A stretch of 64,000 bases of DNA from Leptodontidium sp. MPI-SDFR-AT-0119 (GCA_020726505.1 JAHLEZ010000007.1:2914001-2978000); one strand, 5' to 3'. Numbered from the stretch's first letter, positions 35,012 through 47,517 are shown. Program-made: numbers and translations. The notes: generated from the sequence alone by a model not told the origin.

Positions 35012-35313
35012 TATTACGACTTACGATACGCCTTATATTCTAACTGACACAGGCTCGTAGTATTACTGGCTATGCTACGGCGCTAAGCTTAACAAGGAAG
35101 ACTAAGTGGCGAGCCTGCGACTTATTAACGTGAATAGCACTCGACCACGCTAGGCCTTATTAAGAGGGTCCTTCATATATATATACTCGGGCCCTCCCTT
35201 GCGGAGAGCTCTCCTCTCCTCCTTGTCTTTTCTTCTCGATTCTAAGCGTAGCCTCAGGTCCAAATACAAAGCTTGAGTCAACTCGCCGTATCAACCTTTG
35301 GCCAGCCGTAACA
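35012..35313 (+). repeat. Element B 3' LTR
   Basis: It starts TATTACGACT (TGTTACGACC after RIP) and ends CCGTAACA. Same length as the 5' LTR. Confidence 0.9.
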
Positions 35314-36159
35314 AATTTGACGATTTTCTCGTCACTTAAGTATGCGTACTAGAAAGAGCTACAAAAGTTAAGTTCTTTAATCGATTCTACACTAATTAGT
35401 AAGCGCAACTTTCTTATTTACTATTAAAAGGCATGTCAAGAGAGTATTACTCCCTCAAATATCAAATCAGGGTAAAGGACTACAAGTCTATGGGGGGTAT
35501 TTGTCGCTAAGCCGCTGATAAGCCCTTTATTATTAGAAAACAGTAATAAATCGACAAATCTAGTGCTCCTAAAGCCTCACGAGACGTTAATATGACCTCC
35601 GAAGGTTTCTAATACTTCAATTGAGTTATAGACTCTAAAGGTACGGAAAGATCTATACTTATAGATTCGTAATTTGGCTAGTAGATTACATAACTAACTT
35701 CTAATATAACGTTTGCTTTTTAGGAAGGTTATAAAAGGAATCGACGAAAAGGAATACGAATTAGGAAAGGCAAATATAAGAATCAAAGAGTTAGAAGAGA
35801 GATTAAAGTACCTAAGGCCAAAGAAAAAGAGGAAGGTTCAGACGAGTCCAAATTCTAAGTTTATTATAATACGTGCTATTAAAGAGGCTTAAATTATAAC
35901 TAGAGAACGTCAAATTACACTCATAAAACTAGAATTAGGAGGAGAATTAAATTCAATAATATCTTGTATTAAAGTAAACGCTAAGTAGAGTTATTAGGTC
36001 TTAAATAGAGAGGGTTGCAATTAAGCGAGGTGGCCGGAAGGGTGGGGTTAGACGTTATTGTATAAATTAAGAAAAGCCACTTTCCCAAACAAATCTACGC
36101 CTTTAACGCCCTCTTGTTGCTTAGACACACAACACCCAACTTTCCCTCAGCTCCACTAT

Positions 36160-37125
36160 CTAAAGTAACCCCATAACAGCAAGTAACGCACCCAAAACCA
36201 TCCCCACGCCCGCAACCTCCTTCCTCTCCGCACCAGCAGGCGTATCCGTCGCTCCGGTCGTAGCCGCACTCGTAGTTTCCGCCGGAATCGACACACTCGG
36301 CAACACCCAATTACAAGTCACACTCGCGGGACAAGGCGTCGGCCCATTACTCGCCGTCCACTGCGTCGTCTGGCCGACACATGTCGTGCTGGGAGGACAC
36401 GTCTTGATAGTCTGCGTTCCGCCGGGAAGGACACACGTGCATGTTGGTCTAGATTGGCAGGGCGTGGGGCCGTTGTTGCCGGTCCATGTTGTGTGTTGGC
36501 CGTGGCAATGGACTTTGGTGGGACAGACGGTGAGGGTTTCGATTACAGTTGAGGTGATGGTTGTGAAGTCTGTTGGTTTAGACGTTGGGGATGTGATTGT
36601 GGAGCTGGATATTGAGGAGGAGGAAGAGGTTGAGCAGTTGGCTGTGGTAGTGAAGTAGGCAGTGTTGCAGCCGTTGTCGCATTGTTTCATGCATTCATAT
36701 TTGGTATAGATTTGGGAGCAGCTGCAGCTTTGGGTAATGGTGTTGATTCCGTAGCAGATACGAGTTGTGCAGGGTTTTCCGTCTGGAGCGAAGACTTCAG
36801 GGCAGGGGATACCTTTAGTTTTCGTGAGGGTGTAGCATGATGCTGGGCCGGTGGGCTGGGTGGGAAGAGGCGTGCTAGTGATGGTTGGTGTGGAGGTGAC
36901 GGTTGAGTCCTGGGTCGTTGAGCTTGTACTCAAGATAGAGGAAGAAGAGGATGACTCGAATGGACCGGTGGAGGAGGGCACAAACGACGAGGTAGTTTGG
37001 AGTGAACTCAATGAGGATTCTACTGAGCTTGACGATGCTTCAGCGGAGGATGAAGTCAAGCTCAGTTCCTGAGCGAAGACGTTGGTAAGAACCAACGCTA
37101 ATGTAGCGAGTGAAATGCGGCGCAT
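36160..37125 (-). CDS. GPI-anchored, Ser/Thr-rich cysteine-repeat surface protein
   Basis: 321 residues. Signal peptide MRRISLATLALVLTNVFA, then a Ser/Thr-rich mucin-like stretch (about 22-90) likely O-glycosylated. A Cys-rich block follows (about 96-163: CYTLTKTKGIPCPEV ... CDNGCNTAYF). Two tandem repeats of about 37 residues come next, each with a C-x(4)-C-x-G-x(3)-TxW(T)xxNGPTPC core and a C-x-VLP end. The tail has a Ser/Thr/Ala spacer and a C-terminal hydrophobic segment (VAGVGMVLGALLAVMGLL), the classic GPI-attachment signal. It is expected at the plasma membrane or cell wall. No catalytic domain is visible. The frame is clean, although a transposon end lies only about 100 bp past its stop. 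Confidence 0.8.
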   Translation of the reverse strand: MRRISLATLALVLTNVFAQELSLTSSSAEASSSSVESSLSSLQTTSSFVPSSTGPFESSSSSSILSTSSTTQDSTVTSTPTITSTPLPTQPTGPASCYTLTKTKGIPCPEVFAPDGKPCTTRICYGINTITQSCSCSQIYTKYECMKQCDNGCNTAYFTTTANCSTSSSSSISSSTITSPTSKPTDFTTITSTVIETLTVCPTKVHCHGQHTTWTGNNGPTPCQSRPTCTCVLPGGTQTIKTCPPSTTCVGQTTQWTASNGPTPCPASVTCNWVLPSVSIPAETTSAATTGATDTPAGAERKEVAGVGMVLGALLAVMGLL

Positions 37126-38397
37126 TGTGTTTGTTGTGGTGGTTTTGGAAGATGGAGTCCAGGAGAAGCAAGAACATTGGCACTATAAATGGCATTAAGT
37201 AGTGGATATTCCCTCACCCCACCCATGAGGCTATCACGATGTTGTATGCCGAGGATGAGGGATGCTGGGATGCTACACGAGCTGCTGTGACACCATCGTG
37301 ACATTTCATCCAGGACAGGTTGAGGATTGGACGACAAGTCTCTACTCAAGGATAGCGTTAGCAAACAGAATGAGCGCTTTGGGAAGATCAGACCTTCCAG
37401 TGTTGTTCTCACAGCGAATCACCTAGTCCTACTGGTCAACAACCTCGCCTGAACCACATGATAATCAGCTGCCCCACAATATCACCTAGGAAATTTTTCC
37501 GGGGAATACGAGTTATGCTTAAACTATAGCTGCAAAGAGATCTCTCGGCGACATTAAACTGCTGATTGTAGTAGAACAACACGTGGTGGGGAGAATGGAG
37601 AGAAGGTGACTCGATTATGGCATGTCGTGGTGGTCAGGAGATCAGATGTTTACCCCTTGCCCTAAGAGAGAGCCAACCAATCGTGCAGAAAGCAGAAAGC
37701 CGCATTGCATGACGCCACGATTATCTGCAAACGCTGAAATGGGAATTCATAATAGTCAAAGAAATGATCAGTGAGATTGAATGTTCATGAGGATCGTGGT
37801 GATCGAACTTAAAGCATGCTAGAAAGACGGAAGTGCGGAAGCGAGGCAGAAAACTCGCGGCCTTGGGCAGGGATGGTAGCTACTATTCTACCTATGAAGT
37901 GCAGAAAATCTAGAGTTTACTAATACGCATTACAAACCAAGGTGAAAGCAAAAATTTCAAAAGCTGACTTTAGCTAAGCAACACGATAGCAATATAGCGT
38001 TCAACCTATACCGAATTACACTTAGATAGGCGTTTTGCTCCCCAACCGTCGCTATAGGAGACATCCTGTCATCCCTCTCAGGCTCTGTAGTTGTGCGGCT
38101 TGTAGCGAAAGCCGTAAGATCTTTCTCCAATGCCGTATTCCTGATGTCCAGCAAGAAACTTCGACGCAAGCAAACAATCCCCATCGGCATCAAAAAGACG
38201 GCCTATTGAAGCCATCTCATCAGCCATCTCGACGTCCTCGGTTATTATTATCTACGTCTTAGACAACTAAACTATCTATAATGTCCTAAGGTCGCTTTTA
38301 TTAGAATCTAAAATAGTTATCAATCTTACTAACGGCACACCTAATATTATAAGTCGTGAGATTTTGCCGTGGAGCAGGGTCGCTGCAAGGCCTTGGC
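37126..38397. other. Upstream region of GPI protein gene and insertion site of element A
   Basis: Presumed promoter of the minus-strand GPI gene, then sequence with a short frame (about 38040-38215, VAIGDILSSLSGSVVVRLVA) that I cannot assign. The last part, after 38220, is RIP-like and is continued at 45831 beyond element A. Confidence 0.4.
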
Positions 38398-38646
38398 TGT
38401 GACGACTGTCGCTGCCCAGAGCCTCATTTCCACCGGCTCCACTTAGTACTGCCCGATCGGGACGTACCGAGATTACCATGGTGCTAGGCATACTAACCCC
38501 TTGTATATAGACTTCTTCTTTCCTTACCTTCTTTCCTCTGTAGTTGTAGATTCTAAGTTAATGCTTGGTATCGTCATATGTCTCTTGTGTTAATATGTAA
38601 GGCGTTAGTTACACGTGACTGCCGTCTTTCTAGGGCAAGCGTCACA
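38398..38646 (+). repeat. Element A 5' LTR
   Basis: TGTGACGAC...AAGCGTCACA. Compared with the 3' LTR I count seven differences in 249 bp, all transitions, six in CpA/TpG context. Confidence 0.92.
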
Positions 38647-41600
38647 TTATCTACAACTCTTTTCTCTACGTCTGGGAAGACAGTAAATATCCCTCGCCCC
38701 CTAATTCTCCTGTGAGTAGTTACGACCCAGAAGCTCAAATATAGGAAAGGCCTATACTAAGCTCTGTAGCTTGACGAATGGCAGCATCAAAACCCCTACT
38801 AACAGCGAAGTCAATATCTACTTCGCCACTATTACCCTCATTCTCCTCCCCGACTTCTGCCTCTACACGACGAAGTCGAAACCCTCTCTTCGCCGGACCT
38901 CTCCCTCTAACTCGCCAAGTCAAGCCGAAAACCGTCCCTCCTCTAATAAAGCGACCCGCTATAGACGACGCCGATATGTCGTCTGCCTCTTCTTCCGTCC
39001 CCCTACCTGACTCTCTTAATGCTAACACTCCTATAAGTAATACTTCCACCAATACGCCAGGGAGTAGTGCAGAGCCTACAAGGACACATATAGGAGAGAC
39101 ACTATAGGAAAGCCGACTTCGCATCTTAGAAGAGCAGCTCGCGGAGAGTCGCATAGAGAACCAGCGGTTGAAGCTGTCTCTTTAACAATAGCGACTTACG
39201 ACCGACGAGCCTCTACTACGTAGACCCGCCCTAAGATCTGTAACTTTCCAAGAAGGGGACACACCCCTTCATCCCTCAATTGAGAAAACTCCTACCCCCG
39301 AGCTAGACAAAGGCAAAAGTAAGGCATAGAGTGCTCCTGATCTTAGTAGACCACCAGACGACAATAGTGATAATAGCTACCGACCTCCTCGTATTCCACG
39401 TCGTCATTCCCCCTCTTTCCTTGGGTTATCCTAGATATCTACGGCCTCACGAATCAAGAAGATCCCTAACTTAAACGATAAGCTTTCGGACGGTATCAGC
39501 TACAGTCCACGTCTATGGGAAGTCCAGGTCTAGAACGCCCTGCGCTAGTACGACGAATACTTCGTCGACGACGACTACTAGAAGGACTGGCTATTAACAC
39601 AAACAGAAGGAACAGCTCGCACGTTCTTAGAACCCTCCTTTTTGTCCCCGACACTCAACGACGACGGAAATATCACAGATACGCTCGACTTAGTTAACTA
39701 GGTAGTTAAATTCCTGACTAACCCCTATGAGTAACAGACAGCGCGTAACCTCTACTCCGCGTTAAAGATAAAAGCCGCAGGATAAACCTTTTAAGACTTC
39801 TACTAATAGTTTAGAATTCTTACTAGCTAAGGCGGCGTAACTAACAAGTCAATCCTTAAAATAGACTTATAAGACAAGCTCTTATCCCGCCTACGCAAGC
39901 AACTGTTCTATAAGTATTAGAGAGCTAGAACTCTAGAAGAGTATGTGAGAGCAGTTCAAGCTGAAGACTAAGGACAGATTATAGAGAGCACTATTTACGC
40001 TAGTCGCTCTGGCCCCTTAGCGACAAGTATAAATTCCCATCCCTGATCCTAAGTTAATATCTCCTCAGGGACTACGGGAAAGTCACTCTAAGCTTCCACT
40101 ACTTCTTCGTCCTAGCGACGAGAGACTAGCTAACCCCTAGGTCAATAAATCTCTACACGAGCTGATATACCTCGTGCCTAAACACTAACGAATGCCCCAC
40201 GGTATTTCGCCTAACGGCCCCCTAGTCGTGGTTATGCCTCCCGTGTTAACGAGATAGAGGTAGGCGCCGACGACGGCGGTCCTATGTCTGACAGCTAAGC
40301 TATAGACGACGATAACTTGCTAGTGGAGGAACTTACCCCACGAGCAAAAGACTTAGCCTAAGAAAAGGCTCCTTCCTAAGCATAGTACGAGATATACGAC
40401 ATCTTGACCTTACGAAGCTTCTTGGCGGACTAACACTCACTACTTGTATTGCTCTCTCTAAGAATAGACTCACGTATAAGCTGCCTACACTTCTTGATTC
40501 CGGAGTTAATAGTTATTGTTTTATTAATTACTCTCTTTTAAAGTCTCTTTCTTTCTTCTTAAAACCTTCAATTTACTTACTGCCTTCACCTGTCCCTGTC
40601 AAAGGATTTGATAGTCGAACTGGCTGGACTATTAGCTACTACACCACGTTAAATTTGACAGTCGACAAGCGTCTATAGTTATTCACTCCTTTCTTAATCA
40701 CTTACTTGGGAAACTATAGAGTAATTATTAAAAGGTCATAGCTAGAGTATTACAGAGTGCTCTTAGATACTGCCAAACGACGACTCATCTGGCCATCAGA
40801 CTACCCCCTAACAGTAAGCTATAGTAAACTGATTGAGGTCTGAGACTTACGTGTACACAAGATTCACCAACGCCATCAGCGCGACGCCGAGTGTAGAGAC
40901 GTTAAGTTGCGTGAATTTTGGAGCCACTATGATACCTAATTTACGGAGTCGACTTCGACAGTCGACTCGCACCTACCTCCCGCGCCAAGTATAAATACCT
41001 TAGACCTAGCTTCTTTCCCAAGCCAACCACAGTCAATAAAGTTCACCGGAAAGTTCATAGGAAGAAGTCGAGCAACTACCCCTTTCCTAAATCCTAGGTT
41101 ACGCTCCGATTCTATGGCCAATTCCAGCCGGCGCGCCAAGTCAAATTTCGACATACACGCCAGTTACTCCCTTACTTTCTTAACAACCTCGGAACCTATT
41201 GCTGTTAATCCCCCGACTGTTGCCAAGTCCAGAAAACCAGCGATTACATTAATAGAAAATCAAACCTGGCATCCCGCGCAACATAGTCGAATTATGTCGG
41301 ATGCCGAAGATACTAATTCTACGGATACACAGTTGTCGAGCCTATACCTACAGCCAATCTCTAACTACGGAACTACCGTAGGTCGTAAAAAGAAAGATCA
41401 GGGAAATCCGCTGTAGTCGTGCCAGAAGTGTGGAGTCGAGAATTTATACACCCCCAGAATCGAGCCCACGGCGCTAGTAGAGGAAATTCACCCCCCTATC
41501 TCTTTAACACCTAACACTTCGTCCACTTCTTCTTTCCTTCCTGTCTTAGGTATAAAATCCCCTATACACTCTTTACTTTCTTCTTTAACACACCCTCATA

Positions 41601-44600
41601 GTTATTTTGCGACAAAGCATGTGGTAGCCTCTAGAAGTGGCCGCGCCGCTGTTTCAATTAGAGAAGTTGCGCTAATAATGAATTCTATATTAATCTCCGA
41701 GAGTCAGAAATACTTAAATCCGCGCTTTTTAGGCGTATAATATCGCCCCCAGTTAATCCCTGATACTAACATTACTGTCAAACCTACTTCTGTTATTAAT
41801 CCTCTGTGTACCGCAGAGCTCTCGCATTAATAAGTGCGACATGTAATAAAGCCTAGAGAGCGCGCGCACTCTATTACTAACGGTCCTCTACCTTAACTAA
41901 GAAGTATATTAAATAACCAGCCTAGTTAACATATATAACCGTCCCCACGACTAAACAACACATACATCCCAACTAAACTGGCCCGAGTAGAAATTACTGA
42001 GCCAGAGAGCAGAACCGCCGAGCTTTTATACCCCCGAGACTAAACTGACTCCCCCTAATTCGCTCCTTCCACGCGTAAAACACATACTAAGGACTACGCC
42101 AATTCACTTCAGAAGATGTAAACGCAGCTCTCTCTCGCACACGACTGGACTATAAATACCCCCCTCTCTCTTAAGGTCCACACCACAAATCAGAAATATC
42201 ATTATAAAAAGACTCACTAGCGTTCCGCCGTAGAGATCTTTTCGATTAACGCCGCAGCGTTCCATAGGTCGATGAAACGGAAGTCTAGAGATGAGATATT
42301 TATAGTGACTCTTCAAGAGATAAATGCCCTGATTAATTAAAGAAACTAAGAGCGAGAGAAAGCCGCTGCTATATCAGCTCTGACTGTCGAACTCACTTAC
42401 TGTCGCTAGTCAGCTATGTAGTTTGCACTTTCTATTTAAGAGCTAGACGCTAAACTAATAATTCCCCTAGAGTACGCTAATTAGACTCACGTATTCTCTA
42501 AGGCAGAAAGTGATATTCTCCCCCCCTATCGCTCGTACGATTATAAAATTAAGTTAGAAGGAGAGGGTGAGAAAGTACTTAAGTATTTGCTATTATATAA
42601 GATGTCGACCGAGGAACTTGAGGCTATTAAAGAATATATTACGGATAACTTAGACAAAGGATTTATTAAGCTGTCTCAAGTACTATTCGCTGCCCCTATT
42701 CTCTTCGTTAAGAAACCGAATAGCTCCCTACGGTTGTGTATTGACTTCTGGGTGCTGAATTCCCTTACTCGGAAGGACCGATACCCCTTACCTCTAATTG
42801 ATAAGACCTTAGCTCGCATAGTTAACGCTCGTATCTTCACTAAATTAGACATTCGTTAAGCTTTCCACCGAATCTAAATGGACCTAGTATTAGAGGAGTA
42901 CACTACCTTCCGCACGAGATACGGCGTATATAAGTGTAAAGTTCTTCTATTTGGCCTAATTAATAGCCCTGCTACTTACTAGCGTTATATAAACGATATT
43001 CTCTTTAATTACCTTGATAATTTCTATATAGCGTACTTAGACGACATTCTTATATACTCTGAGGACCCCTTACAACACTAGCTCCACGTTAAAAAAGTGC
43101 TTTAACGCCTCAACGACGCTAGGCTATAGGCCGACCTAAAGAAGTGTGAGTTTGGAGTAATATAAACTAAGTACTTAGGATTTATTATATTAACTTCTAG
43201 CCTAGAAGTTAATCCTAAGAAGGTCTCTATCGTTCGTGAATAGACTTACTTTAACTCTATTAAAGGTGTATAGTCCTTTCTTAGTTTTTGTAACTTCTAC
43301 CGGAGATTCATTCGCGACTACGGTATTATAGCGAAACCTCTTGTTCAATTAACTAAGAATAACGTTCCCTTCCGCTTTATTATAGAGTACGAAGATGCCT
43401 TCGACCTCCTCAAATATACTCTTACGTCCGCACCTCTCTTGAGACACTACTAATAGGATTTACCCTGCCTCTTAGAGACGGATACTAGTGATAGTATTAT
43501 AGCCGGAGTCTTTTCTTAATAACACGGCGACGACTAGTTCCCCGTTGCTTTCTTTTTAAAGACTATACTACTTACTGAGCTTAACTACGCAGTACACGAT
43601 AAAGAGATACTAGCTATTATTAGATCCTTTGGGCACTGGCGTGCTGAGTTAGTAGGAGCCCCCTACTAAGTCCGTGTCGTGACAGACTACAAGGCCTTAG
43701 AATACTTTATAACCTCTAAGTAATTAAATACTAGACAAGTACGATAGGCAGAGCTTCTGGCGGACTATAATTTCATAATCACGTACCGCCCTAGAATCTA
43801 TAATCCCCTAATAGACGCACTCTCCCGTAAGCTAGACGAATTAGATTAACAGAATTCTACGAAGAAGACTTAACGCCTTTAATAACTCTTACGCCAAGAC
43901 TAAGTTGACCCCCACTTGTTATTTACAAAGTTGCGGCCGCCTAACGACGCTAACGCGCTAGTGGCCGACGTTAAGCTCGCTGCCCTCACACTAATATTCT
44001 CTATTGTACAGTAAATCCTAGAGGCTAATCGCACTGCTCCTTCCTTATAGGCTCTGCGTAAACAAGCTGTATTAGACTCTCTAGGTAAACTCAGCCTGAA
44101 GGGTGACCTCTTGCTCCACGACGGCCGCCTCTTAGTCCCTAATGTCGACTACCTCCGAACCCTCCTCATACGAGAGGTCCATAATCGAGTCACTATAGCG
44201 TACCCCGGTGCTAAGAAGACGATCCAAATGTTCTCTTCTTAGTACTAGTGGCACGGAATCACGTCGATAGTCTTATAATACTGCCGTAACTATTATACTT
44301 GCCGACGAATTTAAGTCCCCCGGGATAAAAAGCCCAGACTCCTTTATCCTCTCCCCGTTCCGTCTAGACTATAAGAATATATCACCGTGGACTACTGCTC
44401 CTTTACTAAAGACAAGTATAAATTCGATAACGTCCTCGTCTTTATTAATAGATTTAGTAAACAAGCTATTAGTATCCCTTACTAGAAGACGACAGATGCT
44501 TAGAAGCTAGCTATTATGTACATATACTACGTGTATTGTTACTTTAGCGCTCCCTTAATTATTACTTCTGACAAAGGCCCCTAGTTTGTTTTTAAGTTTT

Positions 44601-45581
44601 AGACCGCCCTTGGCAAGATCCTCGGAACTAAGAGACAGCTGTCCGCTACTGACTACCTATAGATAGACGGCTAGACCGAAGTGTACAACTAATACCTGCA
44701 GAAAACGACTCCGACCTTTCGTTGCGTACTACTAAGACGACTAGTTAGAGTACCTCCTTATCATAGACTACGCCTAGATGTCCCTCCCATATGATTCTTT
44801 AGGGGGACTCTCTCTATTTGAGGTAGTCCATAGATACGCACCACGTACGGATTAGGACTAGAAAATTGACTTACTAGACTTAGCTACCCCCGCTAACAAG
44901 TTAAACACTTAACAAGCTATTAACTATACTTAACGCTATAAGAAAGCATGGGACATAACTCGGTCGAACCTTACTGTGGCCCAAGCTAAGATAGCTAGGT
45001 CCTATAACGCCTCTCGCCGCGATGTCGACTTTAATAAAGACAGCCTAGTCTAGCTCGACATACGCTACTTCAAGACACTCCGTCTATCTAAGAAGTTAGA
45101 TATATTAACTAATAGACTATTTAGAGTACTCAAGAAGGTAAGACACTCGTACCGCCTAGAATTGCCAGCGAGTATGAAGGTCTATAACGTCTTTCCGGCT
45201 AGTAAGTTACGCCGAGACCCTAACGACCCCTTACTAAGACAAGTGCAGGATGCCCCCCCGCCGATTAACATTATAGGCGACAATGAGTAGGAACTAGAAG
45301 AAGTACTTACTTGCCGTAAAAAGGGCAAGACTTTATTTTATTGTGTTACTTGGCTTAATTAAGACGTTGACTTGGACTAGTACGACGCCTTTGACCTTAA
45401 GTACGCTCCGCACAAAGTCAGGGATTTTTACCTCAGTTACCCCGAGCAAGTAAGACCCCCTATTAAGCTACTTGAATAGATTAAAGCATAGGAAGACGGT
45501 GTTGACGACTACGACGACTTTAATAGTGACAAGGAGATGGACTAACGCTCGAGGACGAGCTTTTTCCGGAGGGGGGGGTAG

Positions 45582-45830
45582 TGTGACGACTGTCGCTGCC
45601 TAGAGCCTTATTTCCACCGGCTCCACTTAGTACTGCCCGATCGGGACGTACCGAGATTACTATGGTGCTAGGCATACTAACCCCTTGTATATAGACTTCT
45701 TCTTTCCTTACCTTCTTTCCTCTGTAGTTGTAGATTCTAAGTTGATGCTTGGTATTGTCATATGTCTCTTGTGTTGATATGTGAGGCGTTAGTTACACGT
45801 GACTGCCGTCTTTCTAGGGCAAGCGTCACA
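45582..45830 (+). repeat. Element A 3' LTR
   Basis: Same termini and length as the 5' LTR. It keeps TpG at three sites where the 5' copy has TpA, and has TpA at three sites where the 5' copy has CpA. Confidence 0.92.
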
Positions 45831-45835
45831 TTGGC

Positions 45836-46589
45836 ACCGAAAACGGGGGGTTGCTGCAAGCGCCTATTTATTATTGTTGAATAAATCTGATATAAGATTT
45901 ATTTAATTCCCTATACAACCTATTAACGCGGATTTGCCAAGGCCATAAGATTTATTCAATTAGATTTATTTATTAGGGTTGCGTCCAAATAAGCTCGGAT
46001 AAGGCTTATATTCAAGTATAAGCTGGCCCTAGTATATACGACACTAACCCGGCGAGACTTTTACTAGAACCCTATTATAAGGCGAGTTTTACAAGGAGAC
46101 AATTATTGTCGTCGATTTTTAATAAAGGAACTAAATACACGGGCCAAGTCGGCCCAAATATCGATCCTAAGTATAAAGTGAATATAAAAATATAAAAGCA
46201 TAAAATTGAAAATTATAGCCAGCCATTACACGTATAAGGTTAAAGTATAAATGCCGAACGCGTAAAGGCAGTCAAACGCGTAAAGGGAGTAAAGAGAAAA
46301 AGGGTTATTATTTAAAAATGAATTTAAAGAGTGTAATGGTCTGTGCTCTTAGCGCTAATTGCGTAATCAACAGCCCATATCATGGCAGTGAGGGGAAGAC
46401 GTAACTTTCCCTCCTCAACAATTAGCTTCTGTATCGATTCAAGTATCACCAGCGATCCTTCAGTGTCTCTCCAGCTATCCTATCGTGCTATAGCCACCTC
46501 AGCGTGCTAGTGATCATTACACTAATCAATAAGTCTATAAAAATAAAAGATCAATATATTACATAGCTATTAATTAGTAATTCAATCCC
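45836..46589. other. AT-rich degraded sequence
   Basis: Continuation of the region interrupted by element A. No frame or motif could be read. Confidence 0.4.
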
Positions 46590-46835
46590 TTTCTAAGAAA
46601 ATTTTATACTCGTATCGTTGCCATTTCGCCTGATTTATAAGAAGGCTCTATTTAAGATTTAATATAAGTCCTCTGCTACAGCTTTACTAGCGAGCTCTTA
46701 TAACCTCTTGTACTCCTAAAAGTTCTTATCTGAGCTTCAGATCTATATTTTTTTTTTGTCCAGTAAATCCTCAATAGAGCCTTCTTATAAATCAGACGAA
46801 AGGGCAACGATACGAGTATAAAATTTTCTTAGAAA
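46590..46835. repeat. Foldback/MITE-like element with 63-bp inverted repeats
   Basis: Arms 46590-46652 and 46773-46835 are reverse complements with two mismatches in 63 bp (outer end TTTCTAAGAAAATTTTATAC). The 120-bp centre is AT-rich with a poly-T run. No clear target duplication. Total 246 bp. Confidence 0.9.
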
Positions 46836-47517
46836 AGATTAATGTAACGTTCCTGGTTCTGACTAGTACGCGGCGTACAGGCTCGTCGGTGTGACGGTCT
46901 TGGTGCTGACGTCACGTGTTTAGGGGCTAGTGTTTCAGCTTTGAGGATATAGGGGTCAGCTACGGCTGTCCTTCTTCTGTATCTATTGTCCTAAGAATGA
47001 GAGTACTGTCTTGATATTACTTGTCTAGAGTGCAATCGTCACAGTCGGTTGGTATTAGCTAAGAAGTAAAGTCACAAGAGGTTCGGTTCTCAATAGGAAT
47101 TGAGACGTTATAAGTAATGATTAAACTACTATATGAATTTGAGCACGAAGCTCTACTACCTAAGAAACTACTCTATTTATATAGGACTTCGATTCCGAGT
47201 GTAAGCTCTGCTAGACATCTTGCAGAGCGCGGGCCCATGCAAGCCCGTCTAGCAGGCTAGCACATCACGTGACACCGGTCCCGTGACTCAACCCGTCTGC
47301 GGACGCTAAGATTGCTGTGCTGTGCTGCCAACTCCAGGTTACTGGCCGAAGCCGTCTAGTCTTGGCTTCTCTGTGCAGCGAGGCTGCCGAGCCACAGGGC
47401 CAAGACACACGTGATCCTCCGGATTGTGACACTTATATCACACTTAATCGATATGAAGATATTAAGAGGTATTATTATTTCTTTAGTTCTAAGGATAATT
47501 AACACCTTGGCTATTAC
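46836..47517. other. Less AT-rich spacer
   Basis: Bases about 46850-47450 are much more GC-balanced than the flanks and not visibly RIPed. No coding frame recognised. Starts TGTAACGTTCC and approaches TTGTGACA near 47424-47431, so it could be an LTR-like repeat, unproven. Confidence 0.3.

Larger units (their letters stand above)
28725..35313 (+). mobile_element. Complete but RIP-killed Ty3/gypsy element B
   Basis: LTRs of 302 bp at 28725-29026 and 35012-35313, with target duplication AATTT at 28720-28724 and 35314-35318. A polypurine tract (about 35000-35008) precedes the 3' LTR. Despite no long open frame, domains are legible. Reverse transcriptase at about 31925-32360 has LYVDYRKLN and YINDILIYS, where the catalytic YLDD is now YIND. 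Integrase is at about 33600-34130. A chromodomain-like C-terminus at about 34750-34880 (FYYIKWLSADEDL) points to a chromovirus-type gypsy. The LTRs differ from each other at several dozen sites, nearly all transitions, so RIP and age both contributed. Confidence 0.92.
27661..36057 (+). mobile_element. Fot1/pogo-type DNA transposon split by gypsy element B
   Basis: Terminal inverted repeats at 27663-27695 and 36023-36055 are identical over 33 bp (ACGTCTAACCCCACCC... at the outer end), flanked by TA on both sides. The transposase is split. The first part is 27780-28719 and holds the LDGHRSH-like and THMSHVL-like DDE blocks with stops. The second part is 35319-36000 and resumes at the LxPLxLxIFSxLK-type block. 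It ends in a coiled tail with RPKKKRKVQTSPNSKF, a strong nuclear-localisation-type cluster. Removing B (28725-35313) and one AATTT copy restores continuity with the sister element at 55774-57599. Both copies carry stops at former Gln/Trp codons. Confidence 0.88.
38398..45830 (+). mobile_element. Complete Ty3/gypsy element A with target duplication
   Basis: 7433 bp. Identical TTGGC at 38393-38397 and 45831-45835. LTRs of 249 bp. A polypurine tract GGAGGGGGGGG is at about 45568-45578. The gag start near 38778 is Ser/Pro-rich. The aspartic protease block LLDSGVNSYCFIN lies at about 40489-40530. Reverse transcriptase at about 42580-43200 has LRLCIDFWVLN and intact YLDDILIYSE. An RNase H-like ETDTSD is at about 43475. 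Integrase is at about 44150-44800, with a HN...CRNYYTC zinc finger and a TVDYC...D block. A chromodomain-like tail is at about 45310-45440 (LFYCVTWLN). About one stop per 100-200 bp lies at former Gln/Trp codons, so it is non-autonomous. It is less decayed than B and therefore younger. Confidence 0.93.

Noticed and set aside
42587..42859. 90-codon frame as an independent gene
   Set aside because: It is the reverse-transcriptase segment of element A between two mutated codons.
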